Source of the DNA: Bacteroidales bacterium
GTDB taxonomy: Bacteria; Bacteroidota; Bacteroidia; Bacteroidales; F082
Direction of reading: 5' to 3'
NCBI GenBank assembly: GCA_024762735.1
Contig: JANTGU010000101.1
Coordinates: forward strand, 1 to 7,631
DNA length: 7,631 nucleotides
Numbering within the stretch: the stretch's first letter is position 1; each line of letters begins with the position of its first letter. This document shows positions 1 to 4,848 of this stretch, piece after piece. The notes under the pieces were generated by a model. The model saw only the letters and a program-made list of their open reading frames with translations, had not been told where the DNA came from and ran no database searches. Made by a program: the position numbers and the translations under genes.

Positions 1-2742
1 TAAAATAAGTTTTGTGGTAAAGGTTTTATCATCCTTTATCAAACTAACCAGATACAAGCCCTGGTTTAGGTTATAAAGGTTATTAATCACCTTGGTGGTG
101 TTGTTCATCTGTCCGGCATAAACCGTTTGGCCTGTTAAGTTCAAAACTCGAATTGCTGCATTATCCCAATATTGATCGGCAGCAAGGTGAATCGATTTAT
201 TGACCGAATAGATAACCGGGTCAGCACCTGCTCCCACTTCATCAACCCCAACAGTTCCCCAATCTTCAACGGTCATGTCGTCCATAAAAACGCCATACCC
301 CTGGGTGGTGTTATAATGCCACCCGAAGTAAACAATCGAGTCCTCATCAGGAATGTAAAGAGATTCAAACTGCTCAAAACTCGGAATCGACAAGTCATCC
401 TTTTCCCACATCAAATGGGTTAAGCTGTCAACAAACGGGGCATATCCCCAATACAATCCCATTTTTTCAGGTTGCGACGCCACGAAAGTCATCATGCTAA
501 ACGAAACAAGATACTCATTACCCGTTTCAACCCTGAACGGGGGAGATATCAACCAGTTATCCATATCGACCAACTGGAGGCCTCCCTGGAAGAAACAGGC
601 CATGGAATTGCTACCCGAGTTAGCAATAAAGTTATTGGAAAACCATTCCACCTCCGAATAATCATCTGACTGCCAATACATGGGCATATCCGGTGTCGTG
701 GTACTCTCCACGTCCTCCACGTAAGGAAACTGCATAATGGCCGACATGGTTGAAAACGACCAGATAGTGTTACATCCGGTGGCAGCCCCTTTGTTATTAC
801 GAGGTACTACCTGCAAATAGTAGGTCGTGTTTTCCTGCATCAAAACGGAAAACCCGTTTTTAACAAAATTTGTCCCGTTAAAAACATTGGAAGGGGTTGT
901 AACTCCTCCACCGTCCGTGCCAAAATAGACATCATACGAAGTGGCAAAATTGGCCGGTTTCCACGATACATACTGATTTAAAATATTATCACTACTCCCG
1001 TCATCAGGTGTTAACATGTTATCGGAACACTCGGGTGTAGATACATACTCATCAATACCGCTAATTATAAGCGAATAAGCCTGCGACCCACCGCTGAGCG
1101 CACCATCGTGATCCACATACACGGTGTAAACACCTGCCCCGGGATTTTCCGCGTAAACCATTTCCACGTTATCCACACTGTTTTTGGCGCTATTGGTAGC
1201 AGCCGAGTCGGGAAAATCCCGGTTCAATCGCCAGGGATAGTAGGTTGTCCCGCCGGGGCCAACTATTCTTAAATCCAAATCGTTCACCAACATGGGGTCA
1301 GGAGGGTTAAGTTGCGGTGCTACCGGATTCCCGGGCTTATCAGTCCATGAAAGGGTAACCCTCAGGTCTTTGCCAGGGGGGACGGTAAGTTCACGAGTAT
1401 AAACGTCATTGTTTTGCAACACCAATTCTTCGAGGACATCCTGTTGCAAATCATCGGTAATGATGGCACTGGCACGCTCGGCGTTAATCAATCCCCAGCC
1501 AAACATGTAATCGGGACCGGGATAAGGCCCGGCTTCGTCAGCCGTGTGGATAACAAGTCCTTTTAAAGTAGCTGCCTTCATAGGACCGGCGGCATGCGAC
1601 AGTTGATAATACGACTGCAACAGCGCCAGGGTTCCGGCAGCGTTAGGCGATGCCATGGAAGTTCCGTTAAAGGAAGCATAGGAACTGTTAGAAGCTGAAA
1701 CGGAGGAGTAAACATCAACGCCTTTGGCCACCACGTCAGGCTTGATACGGCCATCATCGGCAGGACCCCAGCAGCTAAAACTGCTCATCACCACACTCTC
1801 GGGGCCGGTATAAGGCCACACCTGCTTTACAGCCCCCACTGTTAAAATATTTTTAGCAACCACCTCGGTGCCCAGGCAGTCGTAACCATCGTCGCCCCCA
1901 TCCTTTTCCGCTTTCCCGTTACCGGCATCCGAAGGGCCATCTCCCCTGTCGTTGCCGGCTGCCCTAACAATCAGGTAATTGGGAGCGTTGTAAGCAATAT
2001 TATCCAGGGTTCTGGAATCGTTGTTGTAAAATCCAAAATGATAATCTTCATCGGGTGAGATAGAGGGCGTTCCATGCCATGTCCAGTTCCCGTTGTTATG
2101 ATCCCAACCTCTTATAAAGCCATAAGAGTGGTTGGATATTTCCAGCCCGTTGGCTGCGGCACCCGCCATTTCACTTTCGTCGTTGGACCATTCCCACGAT
2201 TTCAAGGTTGCCTTGTGAGCCATGCCTTTGGCCTGAGCCTGTATCCCGGCGGCCACCAGGGTTCCTGCCACGTGCGTAGCATGTTCAGATATGGAACCCC
2301 CATCCTGGGGAGTAACCCGCGAGCCTCCCTGGTCGGTAAACTCCTGGTGCGAGTTCCGTACCCGGCCCCCATCCCACTCTCCTAGTTGGAAGTAGCCGTC
2401 GCCATCCATATCCAAACCTGTATTGCCTCCGGTCCATAATTCGGCTGCGCGGGTAGTATGAGCAGCCCCCAGATTAAAAGTAGTATAATATTGGGGCTTA
2501 CCATCTACCACATCTACCATCTGTATTACCCTGCCCTGATCATCTTCGAAATAAAGAGGCAGGTTATTGGCCGACGCGTAATCACGAACTCGTTGTAACT
2601 TTGCACTCCATTCAGCATCTTGTTCCTGCTGAATTTGTAATAAAGCGGCATGGTTTGTTTCGGTTTGAGCCATTAAAATATTGGCAACCATCATTAAAAT
2701 AACGGTAAAGTAGGTAACTTTTATTTTCATTAGCGTTTGCAT
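1..2742 (-). CDS. Secreted subtilisin-like (S8, KP-43-type) serine protease with T9SS C-terminal sorting domain; 3' end outside window
   Basis: Endopeptidase predicted to be exported by Sec and then moved to the cell surface or medium by type IX secretion. The frame is open for 914 codons down to base 1, with no stop. Residues 1-25 are a signal peptide (basic start, hydrophobic core, cleavage near LMA|QT). The S8 domain (about 95-430) has Asp124 in WDGG, His154 in EHATHVAGT, oxyanion Asn264 in AAGN and Ser362 in GTSMASP. Residues about 455-565 form a beta-sandwich with LSW and LVNDLDL (485-491), typical of KP-43-like proteases. About 572-664 is a fibronectin-III-like module with a Cys572/Cys657 pair. 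About 672-825 is a jelly-roll resembling choice-of-anchor J/cleaved-adhesin domains. Residues 845-914 are the sorting domain, ending GLYLVSLIKDDKTFTTKLIL. That motif normally lies at the extreme C-terminus, so only a few residues should be missing. An in-frame ATG at 2730 is an equally good start; neither has a Shine-Dalgarno. Substrate unknown. Confidence 0.93.
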   Translation of the reverse strand, partial: MQTLMKIKVTYFTVILMMVANILMAQTETNHAALLQIQQEQDAEWSAKLQRVRDYASANNLPLYFEDDQGRVIQMVDVVDGKPQYYTTFNLGAAHTTRAAELWTGGNTGLDMDGDGYFQLGEWDGGRVRNSHQEFTDQGGSRVTPQDGGSISEHATHVAGTLVAAGIQAQAKGMAHKATLKSWEWSNDESEMAGAAANGLEISNHSYGFIRGWDHNNGNWTWHGTPSISPDEDYHFGFYNNDSRTLDNIAYNAPNYLIVRAAGNDRGDGPSDAGNGKAEKDGGDDGYDCLGTEVVAKNILTVGAVKQVWPYTGPESVVMSSFSCWGPADDGRIKPDVVAKGVDVYSSVSASNSSYASFNGTSMASPNAAGTLALLQSYYQLSHAAGPMKAATLKGLVIHTADEAGPYPGPDYMFGWGLINAERASAIITDDLQQDVLEELVLQNNDVYTRELTVPPGKDLRVTLSWTDKPGNPVAPQLNPPDPMLVNDLDLRIVGPGGTTYYPWRLNRDFPDSAATNSAKNSVDNVEMVYAENPGAGVYTVYVDHDGALSGGSQAYSLIISGIDEYVSTPECSDNMLTPDDGSSDNILNQYVSWKPANFATSYDVYFGTDGGGVTTPSNVFNGTNFVKNGFSVLMQENTTYYLQVVPRNNKGAATGCNTIWSFSTMSAIMQFPYVEDVESTTTPDMPMYWQSDDYSEVEWFSNNFIANSGSNSMACFFQGGLQLVDMDNWLISPPFRVETGNEYLVSFSMMTFVASQPEKMGLYWGYAPFVDSLTHLMWEKDDLSIPSFEQFESLYIPDEDSIVYFGWHYNTTQGYGVFMDDMTVEDWGTVGVDEVGAGADPVIYSVNKSIHLAADQYWDNAAIRVLNLTGQTVYAGQMNNTTKVINNLYNLNQGLYLVSLIKDDKTFTTKLIL

Positions 2743-2769
2743 TTCAATCGATTTAATTTAAAATTTTTC

Positions 2770-2777
2770 TAAACTAT
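2770..2777 (-). promoter_or_regulatory. Weak candidate -7 box for the protease gene
   Basis: On the minus strand this reads TAGTTTAG, one mismatch from the Bacteroidetes -7 consensus TAnnTTTG, and lies 27 bp before the ATG at 2742. I see no matching -33 TTG at the right spacing, and no exact TAnnTTTG occurs on the minus strand between 2743 and 2965. The true promoter may be elsewhere in this AT-rich gap. Confidence 0.2.
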
Positions 2778-2934
2778 ATATTTTCTTGTTAAAGAGTCGG
2801 GGTAAAGGATAAAACCTGACAAATTGCATAAAATATTCTTGAAAAAAATGTTAAACGGTCATTTTTCGGAATGAATTGAAAGTACAATCGCAAAGAAAAT
2901 TTATCAATATTTCATTTCATTTTATCACAATGAC

Positions 2935-2942
2935 TACATTTG
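2935..2942 (+). promoter_or_regulatory. Bacteroidetes-type -7 box for the phosphofructokinase gene
   Basis: TACATTTG matches the Bacteroidetes sigma-ABfr -7 consensus TAnnTTTG exactly. It lies 23 bp before the ATG at 2966, giving a leader of roughly 15-20 nt. The -33 region (about 2911-2918) is T-rich (TTTC) but has no proper TTG. The divergent gap 2743-2965 is otherwise AT-rich, with no recognised operator or RNA gene. Confidence 0.55.
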
Positions 2943-2965
2943 TTTCAAAATAAAATCAGAAAAAA

Positions 2966-4183
2966 ATGAACCAATCAATTGCCATATTGTGTGGGGGGGG
3001 ACCTGCCCCGGGAATCAACTCTGTAATCAGTTCGGTAGCGATAGTGTTTTTAAAAGCAGGTTATCGGGTGATAGGAATACACGACGGTTATCACGGGTTG
3101 TTTAACAGAAATCGCAGCACCATCGATATTGATTTTGCTTTTGCCGATGACATCCATCGCAAAGGAGGCTCAGCATTGAGAATGAGCAGGCACAAGCCCA
3201 AAGACAACGAGTTCACCACGGACTTTTTTAAAGACAATAACGTAAAACTGCTCATCACCATTGGGGGTGACGACACTGCTTCTACTGCCAACCGCATTTC
3301 TAAGTTCTTACGGCAAAACAATGTAAACATTCAAAACATCCATGTGCCCAAAACCATCGATAACGACCTGCCTCTGCCGGCACACATTCCCACTTTTGGC
3401 TACCAGTCGGCCAAGCAGGAAGGGGTGCGCATTGCACAAACCATTTACGAAGATGCACGCACCAGTGGCAACTGGTTTGTTATTTCGGCCATGGGAAGAG
3501 AAGCCGGCCATTTAGCTTTTGGCATCGGAGCCGCCAGTCATTTCCCGATGATTGTTATCCCGGAGATGTTCTACAACACCGAGGTAACTTTCGACAAAAT
3601 TACCAAGCTGCTGATTTCGGCCATCGTGAAACGGAAAATCATGGGTGTTAACTATGGTGTTTCCATTGTCAGCGAAGGAGTTTTCCATTTTATGACCGAT
3701 GAAGAGATTGAACATTCAGGCATCAATTTCACTTACGACAATCACGGTCATCCCGAACTGGGTAATGTTAGTAAAGCACATATTTACAATATCCTGCTAC
3801 AACAAAAATTAAAGGAATTGAACATCGAAGTTAAAAGCCGGCCGGTAGAGCTGGGGTACGAATTAAGATGCGTGGCACCGGTAGCTTACGACCTGCTTTA
3901 CTGTGGCTTGCTGGGCTACGGGGTTAAAAAACTTTTTGACGAAGGACGAACGGGATGCATGGTGACTGCCACGCCCGGTGGAAAAATTGAACCCCTTTAT
4001 CTGGAAGATGTGGAAGATGAGCATGGAAAAATCAAGCCTCGCCTTGTTGATTTAAAACAGGGAAAATCGAGACTGGTGCTTGAAAACGGGCTTCAATACA
4101 TTGAGCCGGGAGATTATGAAGAGGCGAAAAAATGGTTGCCAAACCCTGAAGAATACGACCTGCATGCTATTCTTAACTGGTAG
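2966..4183 (+). CDS. pfp: 6-phosphofructokinase, probably pyrophosphate-dependent (diphosphate--fructose-6-phosphate 1-phosphotransferase)
   Basis: Cytosolic glycolytic enzyme of the phosphofructokinase A superfamily, 405 residues, complete. It interconverts fructose 6-phosphate and fructose 1,6-bisphosphate. The phosphoryl-donor loop GGGPAPGIN is at 10-18, GGDD at 100-103, PKTIDND at 128-134 (catalytic base Asp132), MGR at 176-178, and ELGYELR at 295-301 in the sugar-phosphate site. In E. coli ATP-PfkA the positions equivalent to Asp103 and Lys129 are glycines (GGDG, PGTIDND). Asp and Lys there are the established signature of PPi-dependent enzymes, so I infer a reversible PPi-using enzyme (EC 2.7.1.90). 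The ATG at 2966 puts the nucleotide loop at the usual distance from the N-terminus. The upstream stretch is A-rich with no strong Shine-Dalgarno. Codons 10-12 contain a run of eight G. The gene appears monocistronic: its neighbours are a divergent protease and a long repeat-rich gap. Confidence 0.93.
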   Translation: MNQSIAILCGGGPAPGINSVISSVAIVFLKAGYRVIGIHDGYHGLFNRNRSTIDIDFAFADDIHRKGGSALRMSRHKPKDNEFTTDFFKDNNVKLLITIGGDDTASTANRISKFLRQNNVNIQNIHVPKTIDNDLPLPAHIPTFGYQSAKQEGVRIAQTIYEDARTSGNWFVISAMGREAGHLAFGIGAASHFPMIVIPEMFYNTEVTFDKITKLLISAIVKRKIMGVNYGVSIVSEGVFHFMTDEEIEHSGINFTYDNHGHPELGNVSKAHIYNILLQQKLKELNIEVKSRPVELGYELRCVAPVAYDLLYCGLLGYGVKKLFDEGRTGCMVTATPGGKIEPLYLEDVEDEHGKIKPRLVDLKQGKSRLVLENGLQYIEPGDYEEAKKWLPNPEEYDLHAILNW

Positions 4184-4249
4184 AAATTAGTAAGGAGTAG
4201 TTTAGTAAAAACCATCATTCTTTTAGCAGCTTATTTCTAAAGCTTTGAA

Positions 4250-4273
4250 ATGAAAGGCGAAGTGCCATTTCAT
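4250..4273 (+). terminator. Hairpin 67 nt after the phosphofructokinase stop, possible transcript 3' end
   Basis: ATGAAAGGC (4250-4258) pairs with GCCATTTCAT (4264-4273) with one bulged A and a 5-nt loop GAAGT. It sits where a transcript end would be expected. No T-run follows, so it is not a canonical intrinsic terminator and may only stabilise the mRNA 3' end. Confidence 0.3.
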
Positions 4274-4341
4274 GGCCAATCCATTCACACAATTGTCTAT
4301 TCAATTTGTATTTACAGTTCATTACAGAATCAAATATTTTC

Positions 4342-4433
4342 TCATCGAATTTTACGAATTAAACGAATAATTACGATTGCTGCTGAGCAGCAATCGTAAT
4401 TTAAAAATTTGTGTAATTCGTGTAATTCGATGA
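4342..4433. repeat. 92-bp palindromic element with degenerate 9-nt subrepeats
   Basis: The outer arms TCATCGAATT (4342-4351) and AATTCGATGA (4424-4433) are perfect inverted copies. The centre is a 16-bp perfect inverted repeat: AATTACGATTGCTGCT (4369-4384) against its complement at 4386-4401, separated by one base. Between them lie degenerate copies of a 9-nt unit. The right arm has GTGTAATTC twice in tandem (4411-4428), and the left arm has the complementary pattern GAATTTTAC, GAATTAAAC and GAATAATTAC. No target-site duplication or transposase is visible. It resembles REP- or MITE-like palindromic repeats. It could also act as a bidirectional hairpin in RNA, but no T-run follows the central stem on the plus strand. 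Confidence 0.75.
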
Positions 4434-4518
4434 TGATCTCTTTCTTATCATTTCTTTTGTTATTGTATGGGATTGAACTTGATGAGCGATATATATTAAA
4501 AGACATCCAGTAACATAT

Positions 4519-4537
4519 AGCCCACCTACGGAGGGCT
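4519..4537. repeat. Short GC-rich hairpin (REP-like unit 1)
   Basis: AGCCC (4519-4523) pairs with GGGCT (4533-4537). After an A-A mismatch, CC (4525-4526) pairs with GG (4530-4531) around the loop TAC. A T7 run occurs at 4553-4559, but 15 nt after the stem, too far for a standard intrinsic terminator. It stands out as GC-rich within AT-rich DNA. Confidence 0.5.
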
Positions 4538-4571
4538 TATTATTGATTTGACTTTTTTTCTACAAATATCG

Positions 4572-4587
4572 TGTCCCTGCTGGGACA
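4572..4587. repeat. Short GC-rich hairpin (REP-like unit 2)
   Basis: TGTCCC (4572-4577) and GGGACA (4582-4587) form a perfect 6-bp stem with loop TGCT. It lies 34 bp after unit 1 and is preceded by TCTACAAATATCG. It is followed by an A8/T6 dyad (4592-4608). Then TGTC at 4610-4613 could compete with 4572-4575 for pairing to GACA at 4584-4587. Confidence 0.5.
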
Positions 4588-4640
4588 ACCTAAAAAAAAT
4601 GATTTTTTGTGTCAACGCATCTCCAAAGAAGTGCTTCAGA

Positions 4641-4712
4641 CAAAATCTGCCTGCCTGTTTACCAGCCGAAGGATAGCAGACAAATAGAAACTAGCCCTTT
4701 CAAAATCTGCCT
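4641..4712 (+). repeat. 12-bp direct repeat pair, 60 bp apart
   Basis: CAAAATCTGCCT occurs at 4641-4652 and again at 4701-4712. A shorter word, CAGACAAA, occurs at 4637-4644 and 4677-4684. The second 12-mer also sits in a TTTCAAA/TTTGAAA dyad (4698-4704 with 4712-4718). Such a mosaic may mark old duplication or insertion events just upstream of the transporter promoter. Confidence 0.5.
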
Positions 4713-4735
4713 TTGAAACATTTAAAAATATGGTG

Positions 4736-4765
4736 TTGCTTTTTAGCTTCAATGCCTTACCTTTG
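4736..4765 (+). promoter_or_regulatory. Consensus Bacteroidetes promoter for the transporter-rfbA operon
   Basis: The -33 TTG is at 4736-4738 and the -7 box TACCTTTG at 4758-4765, separated by 19 bp. Both elements and the spacing fit the Bacteroidetes primary-sigma consensus TTG-N19-TAnnTTTG. Transcription would start near 4770, giving a leader of about 78 nt. The leader contains a small perfect hairpin, GGTAA-TTTT-TTACC (4803-4816). A weaker alternative -7 box, TAGATTCG, is at 4825-4832. Confidence 0.65.
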
Positions 4766-4848
4766 CCTTCCCTTAAAAACAGAGAAGAGAGCAACTGAGG
4801 GTGGTAATTTTTTACCTATTTTAGTAGATTCGTTTAGAAAGGAAATTT

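Larger units (their letters stand above)
4184..4848. other. Repeat-rich intergenic region without a convincing gene
   Basis: This is 665 bp between the phosphofructokinase stop and the transporter start. It contains a bulged hairpin (4250-4273), a 92-bp palindromic element (4342-4433), two GC-rich hairpins (4519-4537 and 4572-4587), an A8/T6 dyad (4592-4608), a 12-bp direct repeat 60 bp apart (4641-4652 and 4701-4712), and a promoter at 4736-4765. The only open frame of note starts with TTG at 4713 and runs into the transporter gene in another frame, so it is not called. The pattern suggests accumulated non-coding repeats, possibly remnants of small mobile elements. No transposase fragment was recognised. 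Confidence 0.7.

Noticed and set aside
2275..2283. HATH in place of the textbook HGTH at the protease active-site His
   Set aside because: Ala at this position is, to my knowledge, common among Bacteroidota S8 proteases of this type, so it is not evidence of an inactive enzyme. The other catalytic residues are intact.
2074..2385. 103-codon plus-strand open frame
   Set aside because: It lies entirely opposite the conserved catalytic domain of the protease, has no recognisable domain and is an antisense shadow.
4369..4401. Central 16-bp dyad as an intrinsic terminator
   Set aside because: The stem is strong, but it is followed by TTAAAAATTT rather than a T-run. The surrounding nested repeats fit a palindromic repeat element better.
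4342..4433. CRISPR-like array
   Set aside because: The 9-nt units are too short, degenerate and inverted between arms. There are no regular spacers and no cas genes.
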